NCBI GenBank assembly: GCA_030248135.1
Contig: JASANC010000728.1
Location: forward strand, 1-64,000
DNA: 64,000 bases
Direction: 5' to 3'
Source: Theristus sp. LFF4_11
Taxonomy: Eukaryota; Nematoda; Chromadorea; Monhysterida; Xyalidae
In this document: positions 45,797 through 56,394 of the stretch, piece after piece
Layout: the number at the start of each line of letters is the position of its first letter
Position numbering within the stretch: position 1 is the first letter of the stretch
The notes under the pieces: generated by a model
Seen by the model: only the letters and a program-made list of their open reading frames with translations
Told to the model about the DNA's origin: nothing
The model's database searches: none
Made by a program: the position numbers and the translations under genes

Positions 45797-46260
45797 GTGT
45801 TCGCCCTTTCAATTTTTAACTGGGGCATTTTCATAGCCGAACAAAAATGTTTCCTGGGGTAATTCCACCCGGAGATTTTGAAAATTGGGTTAATTTTTTG
45901 CCCAGACCATGTTTTTGGGTAAAAAATTGGGCATTTTTAAAAGTTCGCAGGGTTTTCACCGGGTTTTAAGTGTTCGCCCTTTCAATTTTTGTCTGAAGTT
46001 GTTCCATAACCGAATAAAAAAAAAGTTTCCTGGGGTATTTTATCTGCAGTTTTGAAATTGCCTTTTTTGCTCCAACCTTTATTTGGGTAAAAAATTGGTC
46101 ATTTTTAAAGGTTCGTAGGTTTTGACCTGGTTACATGTGTTCGCGCTCTCAATTTTTACTTGCGGCATTTTCACAGTCGAACAAAAATGTTTCCTGGGGT
46201 AATTCCATCCGGAGATTTTGGAAATTAAGTTAACTTTTTGCCCTGAGCATCTCTAGATAC
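45797..46260 (+). repeat. Diverged satellite-related repeats, about 170-bp unit
   Basis: Units begin GTGTTCGCCCTTTCAATTTT at about 45798 and 45971, with a third at 46138. Their second halves (TTTCCTGGGGTAATTCC.. through CTCTAGATACTGAATCGTG) align with the 149-bp satellite that follows, so these are older or diverged members at the array edge. Confidence 0.75.
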
Positions 46261-48720
46261 TGAATCGTGACGATTTCGGGCGAATCAGCCGTGAAAATTG
46301 GCGAAATCGGTCCAGGAATGAAAAACAAGAAAACAAAGTTTTCCAGGGTAATTCAATGCGCTGATCACGGATTTTGAGTTAGTTTTTTGATGTGAGCAAC
46401 TCTATACACTGAATCGTGACGATTTCGGCCGAATCGGCCGTAGAAATTGGCGAAATCGGTCCAGAAATGAAAAACAAGAAAACGAAGTTTTCCAGGGTAA
46501 TTCAATGCGCTGATCACGGATTTTGGGTTAGTTTTTTTATGTGAGCAACTCTATTCACTGAAACGTGACGATTTCGGCCGAATCGGCCGTGGAAATTGGC
46601 GAAATCGGTCCAGAAATGAAAAACAAGAAAACGAAGTTTTCCAGGGTAATTCAAAGCGCAGATCACGGATTTTGGGTTAGTTTTTTTATGTGAGCAACTC
46701 TATACACTGAATCGTGACGATTTCGGCCAAATCGGCCGTGGAAATTGGCGAAATCGGTCCAGAAATGAAAAACAAGAAAACGGTGTTTTCCAGGGTAATT
46801 CAATGCGCTGATCACGGATTTTGGGTTAGTTTTTATTTGTGAGCAACTCTAGATGCTGAATCGTGATGATTTCGGCCGAATCGGCCGTGGAAATTGGCGA
46901 AATCGGTCCAGAAAAGAAAAAACAAGAAAACGGTGTTTTCCAGGGTAATTCAATGCGCTGATCACGGACTTTGGGTTAGTTTTTTATGTGAGCAACTCTA
47001 GATACTGAATCGTGACGATTACGGCCGAATCGGCCGTGGAAATCGGCGAAATCGGTCCAGAAACGAAAAACAAGAAAAAATGTTTTCCAGGGTAATTCAA
47101 TGCGCTGATCACGGATATTGGGTTAGTTTTCTTACGTGAGCAACTCTAGATGCTGAATCGTGACGATTTCGGGCGAATCGGCCGTGGAAATTGGCGAAAT
47201 CGGTCCAGAAATGAAAAACAAGAAAACGGTGTTTTCCCTGGTAATTCAATGCACTGATCACGGATTTTGGGTTAGTTTTTATATGTGAGCAACTCTAGAC
47301 ACTGAATCGTGATGATTTCGGCCGAATCGGCCTTGGAAATTGGCGAAATCGGTCCAGAAAAGAAAAAACAAGAAAACGGTGTTTTCCAGGGTAATTCAAT
47401 GCGCTGATCACGGACTTTGGGTTAGTTTTTTATGTGAGCAACTCTAGATACTGAATCGTGACGATTACGGCCGAATCGGCCGTGGAAATTGGCGAAATCG
47501 GTCCAGAAATGAAAAACAAGAAAACAAAGTTTTCCAAGGTAATTCAATGCGCTGATCACGGATTTTGGGTTAGTTTTTTTATGTGAGCAACTCTATACAC
47601 TGAATCGTGACGATTTCGGCCGAATCGGCCGTGGAAATTGGCGAAATCGGTCCAGAAATGAAAAACAAGAAAACGGTGTTTTCCAGGGTAATTCAATGGG
47701 CTGATCACAGATTTTGGGGGTTAGTTTTTTATGTGAGCAACTCTAGACATTGAATCGTGACGATTTCGGCCGAATCGGCCGTGGAAATTGGCGAAATCGG
47801 TTCAGAAAAGAAAAACAAGAAAACGGTGTTTTCCAGGGTAATTCAATGCGCTGATTACGGATTTTGGGTTAGTTTTTTTATGTGAGCAACTCTAGATACT
47901 GAATCGTGACGATTTCGGCCGAATCGGCCGTGGAAATTGGCGAAATCGGTCCAGAAATGAAAAACAGGAAAACGGTGTTTTCCAGGGTAATTCAATGAGC
48001 TGATCACAGATTTTGGGGGTTAGTTTTTTATGTGAGCAACTCTAGACATTGAATCGTGACGATTTCGGCCGAATCGGCCGTGGAAATTGGCGAAATCGGT
48101 CCAGAAAAGAAAAACAAGAAAACGGTGTTTTCCAGGGTAATTCAATGCGCTGATCACGGATTTTGGGTTAGTTTTTTATGTGAGCAACTCTAGATACTGA
48201 ATCGTGACGATTTCGGCCGAATCGGCCGTGGAAATTAGCGAAATCAGTCCAGAAATGAACAACAAGAAAACGGTGTTTTCCCTGGTAATTCAATGCACTG
48301 ATCACGGAATTTGGGTTAGTTTTTTTATGTGAGCAACTCTATATACGGAAACGGGACGATTTCGGGCGAATCGTCCGTGGAAATTGGCGAAATCGGTCCA
48401 GAAATGAAAAACAGGAAAACGGTGTTTTCCAGGGTAATTCAATGCGCTGATCACGGATTTTGGGTTAGTTTTCTTGTGTGAGCACCTCTACATACTGAAT
48501 CGTGACGATGTCGGGCGAATCGGCCGTGGAATTTAGTGAAACTGTCCAAGAAATGAAAAACAAGAAATCGGTATTTTTCATGGTAATTCATTGCGCCGAT
48601 CACGGCTTTTGGGTCAGTTTTCTTATGTGAGCAATTCTAGGTACTGAATCGTGACGATTTTGGGCGAATCGGCCGTAGAAATAGCATAGGCGAAATTGGC
48701 CTAAAACGAAAAATGAAAAC
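46261..48720 (+). repeat. 149-bp satellite array, about 17 units
   Basis: Starts of the CGTGACGATTTCGG motif recur every 148-151 bp from 46266 to 48649. A unit contains CGGCCGAATCGGCCG, GGCGAAATCGGTCCAGAAA, TTTTCCAGGGTAATTCAATG, CTGATCACGGATTTTGGGTT and GTGAGCAACTCTAGATACTG. Units differ by scattered substitutions and small indels; the last two are the most diverged. Confidence 0.95.
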
Positions 48721-48802
48721 CTGAGTTGTCCGGGATTTAGAAGAATGTGTGACCAACGTATTGTGATTTTGGTCCGACCTTCGGGGCTCATGTAAAAGTC
48801 AG

Positions 48803-49842
48803 AATATTATCTAAAAATGCGGGAAACGCATATAAAAGGAGGAATATGGCTTTGTGTAAGCAGTGAGAGACTTGGCTCGACAACTCTTTTCAAGTCTCTG
48901 ATGTGGTACACACGGATACAAGTACATAAGAGCCATATTTTTGCGCCGTTTATTCATTATTTCGGTTGCACATGTACTTTGTAGACAATTGAAACTTTAA
49001 CATTTGCAGTACAGTACGGCCGAATAAATTAGGCAGTCCATCAAGGCGGGATCAGTCGCAGACTAGGAGTTGTCTTTTTCAAAAATGCCAACATAATTCC
49101 CAATCATGTGTGCAAGAGAGAAAGAATGCACAGAATAGCGCGGATAATCGATTGGTTTTCAAAAATTGGTCAAATTAGGCACGCAGTTTGGTTTCTGAAG
49201 ATCTTTTTTCTTTCATTCAAAATTCGCGCGCTCTTTGAACCCTGAAAAAAGCTGCAACGTTTAATCGGCCATATCGTATTTCGGGCATTTAACGACCACT
49301 AAAACCACTAAAATAACGATCAGACTTCGGATCACTGATACTGGTTTGTCCAGGACAAAGTGTATCGCAGAGACATTGGGGAACGCAAGGTCTCCTTCTG
49401 TGGTAAAGGCAACGACTCACGGGACAGACAGTTTATCCTGCCACTAGAGTTTGATAAAAGGGTGATAATCATAGGAAGACAACACCTTTTTGTCGCCGGT
49501 GCTGGTGTGTACACAGCTGTGCGTAAGTTAGCAACAATGATAAAGCTACACGCAGCAATGTTTTGCAAGCTATGATTTTTCTGTTTTTGCACAGAATTTA
49601 CAGAATTTCGCACATGGTGTGATTTTAGAGTAAACTGAAGAGGACAATTAAAAATAAGTTTAAAGTTTTTACGCTTTTCAGTAAAACAAACGCGACGCAA
49701 AAATATAGCTTTTATGTACTTGTATCCGTGTGTACCACATCAGAGACTTGAAAAGAGTTGTCGAGCCAAGTCTCTCACTGCTTACACAAAGCCATATTCC
49801 TCCTTTTATGTGCGTTTCCCGCATTTTTAGATAATTCTGTTA
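48803..49842. mobile_element. Inverted-repeat module of SBE copy 1
   Basis: The left arm 48803-48945 (TATCTAAAAATGCGGGAAAC .. GAGCCATATTTTTGCGCC) is mirrored by the right arm about 49698-49842. Both arms contain TATAAAAGGAGGAATATGGC or a close variant facing inward. The interior (49330-49560) is conserved with copy 2 and holds short non-matching open frames; I do not call a protein. Confidence 0.8.
49012..49286 (-). mobile_element. M1 MITE inserted into SBE copy 1
   Basis: It runs from AGTACGGCCGAATAAATTAG to TTTAATCGGCCATATCGTA, the reverse orientation of M1. The corresponding site in SBE copy 2 (about 62750-62765) is uninterrupted, so this is a later insertion. Confidence 0.8.
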
Positions 49843-50854
49843 ATGCTTTCTCTTTTGCACACACGATTGAGAATTATCTTAGTTGGGAATTATCTCATCT
49901 TGAAAAAGACAACTCCTAGTCTGCGAATAATCCGGCCTTGATGAAGAGTAGTACAAGAATGGCCTTATTTAATCGGCCATACTGTACCATCGTATTCAAA
50001 AAAAGGTTTTTGCTCTGGAAAAAAATTAATGCACAGTTTGTGCATGTAAATCCATACGAGCGCGAACAAGTGCAGTATCTTTATGCACGAATCCGATCTC
50101 AAAAGGACACGGAGCACACCTCCAATTTTGAATACGTGCGCCAAACATGAAACTGCTTTCATATCTATGCGCGCATTAAAAAATAGAACTTCAAAAAATT
50201 CCACCCAATGTTGCTTGTTACCAGGTTCCAAAAATTTAGCAGTGGTGTTCATATATTGGTTTTGTCTGTGGCGTAAAAGACAAGTATGGTGCTTGACTTT
50301 CTCTGTCTGGGACGTTAAAAATAAAAAGGTGTTTCATATGACTGTGTGGTAGCTACTGCAAGCCATTGTTTTTCAAAATTTGTTTGTTATCAGCACGTGC
50401 GAGAAATAAAGCTTTTACTAAAATATCAAGGAGCATACCAAGTAATTTTGGAGAATAGTTCACCAAATACGGTAATCAGATTAATGTGCTAAAAAACAAC
50501 AGCTAAGAGTGCAGCTTCAGTTTAAGTAAATAAAAAAAGATAGCGGAGCGTGAAGAGTGCACCAGTACTCAAACTGTGCTCATACAATAGATAACAGTAA
50601 CACCAAGAAACACCTAAACAAAATTTAAAAATATTTAGGCTGGCTTCAAGGATGTTTACTTGACAAACAGTCTAATGATCTGAACTTTTTAAACAAATTT
50701 TCTTTCATAAAATAACTGTCCCGAGAGAACAATGGTTGATTTGAGGTTTCTGCGGCGCGCCTGCTCGGAAGCAAAGCTTTTTTGATCTTCTGTCTCGTGC
50801 TTTTCACAAAACAGAGATAACCCATTTTTTATTTATGGTTGTTGCATTATTTTT

Positions 50855-51060
50855 TTCAAACGTGTCCCACTGAAATGACGTCATGTGCCGCAAAGCGTGC
50901 GCTTGTCGTTCACAGCAAACCAGACTTTCCGTTTAGCCAATTTCTTCCCGTGAACAAATGGTGAATGTCGAATCAGTCACACCAAACTGAAATTTTAGTG
51001 CCTGTACTTTGACAAACAAACAAATGACGTCATTTTAGTTCGGACACGTTTGAATAAATC
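50855..51060. mobile_element. Short MITE with TGACGTCA in its ends (CM family), copy 1
   Basis: The ends AAACGTGTCCCACTGAAATG with ACGTCAT and, inverted, ATGACGTCATTTTAGTTCGG with ACACGTTTGAATAAA are mirror copies. The interior includes GTCACACCAAACTGAAATTTTAGTGCCTG, which also occurs inverted at 63430-63475 in the second copy (about 63383-63940). Confidence 0.75.
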
Positions 51061-51077
51061 CACAAAGTATTATAATA

Positions 51078-51165
51078 GGGGGTTTTTTGGGGGGGGGGTT
51101 TTTTTGGGGGGGGTTTGGGGGGGGGGTTTTTGTGGGGGGGTTTGGGTGTTGGGGTATTATTGTTA
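51078..51165. repeat. G/T homopurine-like tract
   Basis: Long G runs (7-13 G) alternate with T runs. It is low complexity and able in principle to form G-quadruplexes. Confidence 0.8.
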
Positions 51166-51238
51166 AGTATTACCAAACTTCAGAAGATCAACTGGTTTTA
51201 AAAGCAGCAAATATACGAATAACGTCGAGAACGAAACA

Positions 51239-51657
51239 ATGATCCACAACAAAGATTTGTCGTCAGTGGTCGCGAATTTCGGTGCATGGATTTGGATTTT
51301 GATCATCGCGCTCGTCGCCGTCTTATTTCTGTTTTGTGTCGGCTTTTGCACCGCGCTATGCTTACGCAATCAGCGCCAGAAACGGGAACGTCAACATCAG
51401 CAACAGCAGGTCATCAGGTATTGAAACAGTCAGTCGTTAACAACAATATCAGAAGCTACTATCCCAACTTCTCGATTCAATAAATACATGTTCATTGCAC
51501 AACCAAAACCGCTCAGAAAGATTCCAGCAAATGCAAGCTAGAAACAAACAAACGATGGGCTTTCGTCTTGATGAAGATTATGGTAGTCGTAGTCGTATTA
51601 TGAATTTCTTGATAGTTTATCAAAAAATTACGCTTTTCAGATCAGCTCAGCATTTAG
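51239..51657 (+). CDS. Small single-pass membrane protein, three exons proposed
   Basis: Proposed exons are 51239-51409, 51528-51582 and 51641-51657, giving about 80 residues. The N-terminus MIHNKDLSSVVANFGAW precedes one long hydrophobic helix (about residues 18-43, WIWILIIALVAVLFLFCVGF). A strongly basic, Gln-rich cytosolic segment (RNQRQKRERQHQQQ) follows, then FRLDEDY. There is no cleavage-site pattern typical of a secreted protein, and the positive-inside rule suggests an extracellular N-terminus. The splice of exon 1 to exon 2 is plausible (CAG|GTCATC, TTCCAG); the end of exon 2 has several alternative GT sites. I recognise no family. Confidence 0.5.
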
Positions 51658-52044
51658 ACGCCCCAACAGTTGGAATACATATCGTGGACGTGGAAAAGTT
51701 GCAAGCAAGCCCGCACAGCTACAGCTACAATCAAACCTCATAAACATTTGAACACTGAACAAATATTTTATCTTCAAAACAAAAAACGTTTTGCTCAAAG
51801 CAGTGACTTCAAATATATTCCATTCCATACCAGCTGTTGTGTACAGTAGACTGTAAATATTTTTCCGGTTAACAAATGGGATTTGTTTTGTTCACGAATT
51901 TCAAAAATTGGAAAATTGCAATTGCAAAATGGAATAAAATTTGTGAATATTCTGCAGAATTCAGCTGATGTATCTTTTGGTTTTCCGGCTGGAGACTGGA
52001 AACACAGAAAATCGTCTTCAACAGACATTTTTGATATTCATTCA

Positions 52045-53103
52045 TCAACTTGTGACTGATGACGCATTCGCACTTATGCTACTGTTGTAGGGCTCGTCAA
52101 AGTACAACTCATCAATGACTTTCAACGCTTTTTCAGATTTTTCCTGTTTGACTTTTTTGCTTTTTTTCCTTGTTACTAGTTCACTTTTGTCATTTGCGTC
52201 ATTGACGTCCGTCGAATTACTAGTATCACTCAATGTTGAATTCGTTTTCATTTGCTTCGGCTTCAATAAAACTCCTGCTTTTTCTTTCGCCTGTTTTTCA
52301 CTCGTTTCGTTCTCCCACCGTTCGACATCTTTCTCATCCGGCGTCTCTACCAGACTTTCGCTGACCACATCCTTCGCGGGCGCCTTGTGATTGTACAGCT
52401 GCTTTTGCAACGTCAGATATGTATCACGATGCCAGTCGGTCATGTTGGTCGCCGCTCGAAACTTGTCACAGTCGACATGCTCCGGTTGACAAGCCAACGC
52501 GAACAATTTACGAATCGGCGAACGTTGCACAAAACCGGGACTGTACTCGACAACACAGAGGCCACGCTGACATATACAGTACCTGCCTCTGAAAACGTGG
52601 CGAGTGTGTTTATATACTGTGTGTGCGTGTGGGTTTCTAATTATGCAAATTGATAATGTCCAAATCAAAGTAAAATATGTCGCAAACACACGAAACGGCC
52701 TCACTAACTTTGGAAACTCGTCCTCGGGATGCGGAAAACAGTCCGGATAGGCATGTAGATGAGAGTTGTCGCGGCATTCTTCTTGTATAATACACGGCGT
52801 GAAAGAAGTTGCAGAAATAAGCTAAAAAAATAACGTCGTTCAAGTACCGCAACTGAATAAATGCCAGCAAACTGAAGACAGAAAACAACTATCTATAATA
52901 ACCTTTGAAAAAACCTCGCGGTGGCGTGAACTCGTGTCGTTTTTCACAACTTGTGGTTCGCTGGTGCTTTCGGTTTGATTTGGTTTATCTGAACCCGCAT
53001 TTGTTCCATTATTAGATCCATTCGTATCAATAATCAGAACGTTACCAGTCAACAGTATAAAAAAGAAGTATAACGAAACCGACATTGATATCGACATCGA
53101 CAC
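52045..53103 (-). CDS. Secreted Cys-rich protein with charged tail, three exons
   Basis: Exons (minus): 53103-52903, 52821-52709, 52588-52045, in phase, about 285 residues. The start has repeated Met-Ser and a hydrophobic stretch (VSLYFFFILLTGNVLII) that looks like a signal peptide. An Asn/Ser/Thr-rich segment with NGT/NQT/NDT glycosylation sites follows. Exon 2 and early exon 3 form a compact cysteine region: CIIQEEC ... DC, then RYCICQRGLC and LACQPEHVDC. The remainder is a Lys/Glu-rich tail with more N-glycosylation sequons. Eight or more cysteines point to disulfides in the secretory pathway. I recognise no named domain. The downstream FMRFamide-receptor-like gene lies upstream on the same strand but is about 300 bp away, with no sign of an operon. 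Confidence 0.72.
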
Positions 53104-53408
53104 AAAGTTACGGGGTAATCAAAAAGTACACATCGGCTGACACATGCAGTTTTGTGCAACTGGTGCTATGCGGCTTCTTGCTATGCTAAGCAGGGATGGA
53201 GAAAAGCAGTTTTGCAAATAAAGCGGATGCAGGTTTCCCACGGTGAACAATGAGTTGAAGAAAAAATAACGATTGTTCGTGTAGCCACAGAACCATTTAG
53301 TGGTATTCAATATGGTGGGATTCAAAATGAGCGAGCATATTGAATCATGTAAAACAGAAGTGGTCAATGAAATATAGTTGGATGTCAGCTAGTGTCAAAA
53401 AAAGCATG
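53104..53408. other. Short spacer between two minus-strand genes
   Basis: No gene was seen. It holds the 3' UTR of the receptor gene and presumably the promoter of the secreted-protein gene. Confidence 0.5.
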
Positions 53409-55752
53409 TTACACGACGAGTTCTTTATCGTGCACGTGCGCAATGACCAACGTGTTGCAGCTGCCTATCCAATTGTCTGAATCGGGAGAAACAATAAAGT
53501 TCCCCGTGCTTGTTCGTTGATCGAAACTCATGTTCAGTCCCACGTCGGACTTCGGCGATAAAGCACTGGCTCCGTCAAAGCAATCGTTGAAACTGAGTGA
53601 TTTGAGAGCAATTCGTGGTTTTTCCATGTGATGCAGGTCAACCAATGAACTGCCGGCAGCGGCGAACGGTCGTTGCTCGATTGCCTCACGATCATGATGC
53701 TTTGCACACACCGTTTCATTGATGTCGTCCGTCTTTTCTTCCTCGTGAGTATGCAGCTGATGCAAGCTTCGACTCAATTTTCTGCATTGCTTCGTTTTTT
53801 TCACCGCAGTTGATGCAGTCGTATACGATTGCCGTGGACGCTGTTGGGCGACAGCAATGAGCGCATTCGAACAGCTGGATTCCACTCGCCTCGCCGACAA
53901 TGACGAACTCACTGCGTACGTGTTATCGAACTTATCGATAAGCAACGCTAGTGGTTGACGTTTGCTATATCGACCGCAGCACGCACGAACAATGTTGAAA
54001 AAACTTCGGCGGAATCTCGTGCTCATGTAAATGTAGACGAAAAAGTTTGTGGCGCTATTTATGACCACCAGAAAATTACTCAACTTTATCAACAACTTGA
54101 TCCAGTCGTTTTGCTTGAATAAAACCGGATTCTGCACTTCCCATAAGTCGAGAACAACGCATAGAAACCGACAAAGCATGAACTTCCCAATTACCTGCAA
54201 AAAACTAAACCTGTAAGTTCGTTCATACAATTAAGCGTAAAAGTTAGTTTCAACAACAAATGCAAAAATGAAGCGGACCAATAAGTTCTGATAAAGAGAA
54301 AACGAAAACAAAGAGTACGAACCACGGTATGAACAGTGAAGCGGCCGCCAGAAGCACACGTACGTTGCTGATACGTTGGAATCTTTCGACTGATTTGCGA
54401 ATCGACCACGCTGACTTTTTTCTTGTTGTTCAAAATAGATAGCTGATCAACTCGGTCACTCGCTAGTGACTTTTCATCGCTTTGGCGACTAAATCGGCGA
54501 CTGGTCGAACCAGAAGCATCAGTGTCAGATGATCTTTCACGGCGATTAACGACAGCGGTCGAAGAAGTTTTATTGTCCAGTCCGCTTTTTTCTGCGATCT
54601 TTGTTAGCGTCGACTGTCAGTTACGAGTAAGAGATGGCTTAGATGGAACTGCTGTCGCCGTTGTATTCGTACAGTATGACATGCCGGCACGAATCATACC
54701 AGCAGCAGCAACCCGAAACGCACACCGGATTGTGATTGCAGTCAGAATGACGAACGGAACGACGCTGTCCGTCATGAACGACAGAACAATGCGATACCAG
54801 ACTTCATACACATAACTGAACGTCCATGAACGTTTGGCAACAAATATCACGGTTGTCGTACCGTTGCACGATACAGGGTCCAACGTGACGCAGTGGCGCA
54901 CAGTTACACACAATATTTCCGGAATCTAGAAACGTGTGTTACCGAGCATAACCAAATGTATTCAGAAATCATAACACGTTCGCCACACAAGACATTCAGT
55001 ACATACAACAAGACGCTAAAAGAAGAAAAACGTTTTGGCTTCTGATGATGCTTACCCGATACAAAACGGACATTACTGACACAGTGCACAACATCGTCGA
55101 CACACAGCTCTGGTTGACGGCCTGCTTATGGCGTAACGGATGAACAATAGCAAAATATCGGTCGATTGTGAGTGCTAAGATCATCCATGCTGATCCAGTG
55201 AAGGATGCCTTGGCGATGAAGAACACGTACGGTGTTATGTATGAATAGGCACCGGAAAACGGGGTCTGCCAGCCAAAGTAGATTGTTGGCAAGCTGTACC
55301 TGAAACAACAGTTTTTCATCAAGTTTACACTGCACGTTTAAAAAAAAGCACGTCATCACTTCACTTCTCACCCACATTAGAAAAGCGCCCGGTATCAGAA
55401 GAATGCAATCCCAAATTGCAATCGCAATGAAATAGTTGTTGACAGCCGACTTCTTACTAGACGATATTCGGTAACGTTGATTCTGGCGAACTTCGGGAGT
55501 AGCTGTTCGTGAGTCAGAACGACAAAACACGGCGACCACGATTAGATTTAGCGTGAAACCGATCCACGCAAACACTGCGGTCAATGGTCCAGCCATAATA
55601 AATGCAAAATTGACACGCCAGTCACGAGGTGGCACATCTGACGGCATGTCTGTTCCGCTGTAATAACAATGCGCTTCCGTCGACAGTTTTTTCCACAAAC
55701 AAATTCGAATCGCAGGGTCAATAAAATCGTCAAATGTATCGTTAGCAGACAT
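53409..55752 (-). CDS. FMRFamide-receptor-like GPCR, five exons
   Basis: Exons (minus): 55752-55372, 55265-55056, 54925-54700, 54591-54323, 54194-53409. All phases agree and the product is about 623 residues. Helices: TM1 FAWIGFTLNLIVVAVF, TM2 NYFIAIAIWDCILLIPGAFL, TM3 AWMILALTIDRYFAIVHPLR with an intact DRY, TM5 IVLSFMTDSVVPFVILTAIT, TM6 IGKFMLCRFLCVVLDLWEV, TM7 LSNFLVVINSATNFFVYIYM. LTIDRY.A..HP, LxVxNSxxNFxxY and the CRFL..V.D.WE pattern fit the FMRFamide receptor group of rhodopsin-class neuropeptide receptors. The third intracellular loop (about 110 residues, Ser/Arg-rich) and the C-tail (about 210 residues) are long. An in-frame TGA near 54618 is removed by the 108-nt intron 54699-54592 (donor G|GTATGA, branch-like CTAAC, acceptor CAG). 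The ligand is unknown. Confidence 0.85.
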
Positions 55753-56392
55753 CTTTTCTGATCGTGTTCAAAGTTCACTAACATCTGTTTTTTGTTGCAT
55801 TTCGTTGTGACGACTCGCGTCCCTGGGAACAACATTGAAAAAACAGGGGTGATTTCAACACGGCTGAAAGTTCTTCAACAGTAAGAAACGTCAGACATCA
55901 AACTACTAATTATCAGCCACCCCTCGCGCGTGCGACAGTCATCAAAATTATGTCAAATCAAATTATCAAAATCAAAAGTCCTAGCCCAATTATGCCGTGT
56001 AAGCTGATATGTGAGAACGAACAAGCCTGTGTGTAACGCCTTCAGCAAGAGAACGTGAACTGAAATGTACCAACAATTTGAGAAACTACGCAATGGCAAA
56101 TCCAATTATTAATTTAATTCCTTTACCTCGCAACAAAACTCGAATTTACAAAATATTTACATGGGTATGACGCACGTTTTGAATGAATCAACGAAAAAAA
56201 ACCGATAGAGATTTCAGCTTGGTTTGCTCGTCAATTGGGCATTTTGTGCAAGTTACAGGTGCATTAAAAAATACGAAGTCTTCAAATTCGTTTCAGAAAC
56301 ATGAAGTCTTACAACACAGACTTTTTGTATGCCATTCCTAATGACGCATTTGAAACCCACAAAGCACCCAGAAGTAAACCAACAGTCGTCAA
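55753..56392. other. Upstream region of the FMRFamide-receptor-like gene
   Basis: No gene was seen. It presumably holds the promoter and 5' UTR. Confidence 0.5.
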
Positions 56393-56394
56393 AG

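Larger units (their letters stand above)
45512..49842. mobile_element. Satellite-bearing mobile element (SBE), copy 1
   Basis: The left end is CATGCGGATGCGCGAGCGAG and the right end is CGTTTCCCGCATTTTTAGATA. Order of parts: a left unique 280 bp, the satellite array, a short unique segment, then an inverted-repeat module (48803-49842). The same order of parts occurs at 60305-63352. No transposase was found, so it is non-autonomous or its enzyme is unrecognised. Confidence 0.65.
45375..49990. mobile_element. M1 MITE interrupted by the satellite-bearing element
   Basis: M1 sequence runs from 45375 (ATGGCCGAGTAAACATGGCA) to about 45514 (AACCAATTTATTCTTCGTGC). It resumes at about 49843 (ATTCTGTTAATGCTTTC) and ends TTATTTAATCGGCCATACTG at about 49988. 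The intact copy at 7385 is continuous here (ATTTATTCTTCGGGCCATTCTGTTAAT), so the 4.3 kb between are an insertion. Confidence 0.75.

Noticed and set aside
45797..48720. CRISPR array
   Set aside because: The repeated unit is 149 bp without unique spacers, the host is eukaryotic and there are no cas genes. It is a satellite.
49360..49575. A 71-codon protein conserved between the two satellite elements
   Set aside because: Both copies have an open frame of similar size, but indels between them shift part of the frame and there is no family motif. The similarity is explained by shared repeat DNA.
51078..51165. Telomere or telomere relic
   Set aside because: The G and T runs are irregular with no fixed repeat unit.
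54617..54619. In-frame TGA in the FMRFamide-receptor-like gene as a nonsense mutation or recoded stop
   Set aside because: A 108-nt intron with a good donor (G|GTATGA), branch-like CTAAC and CAG acceptor removes it and keeps the frame.
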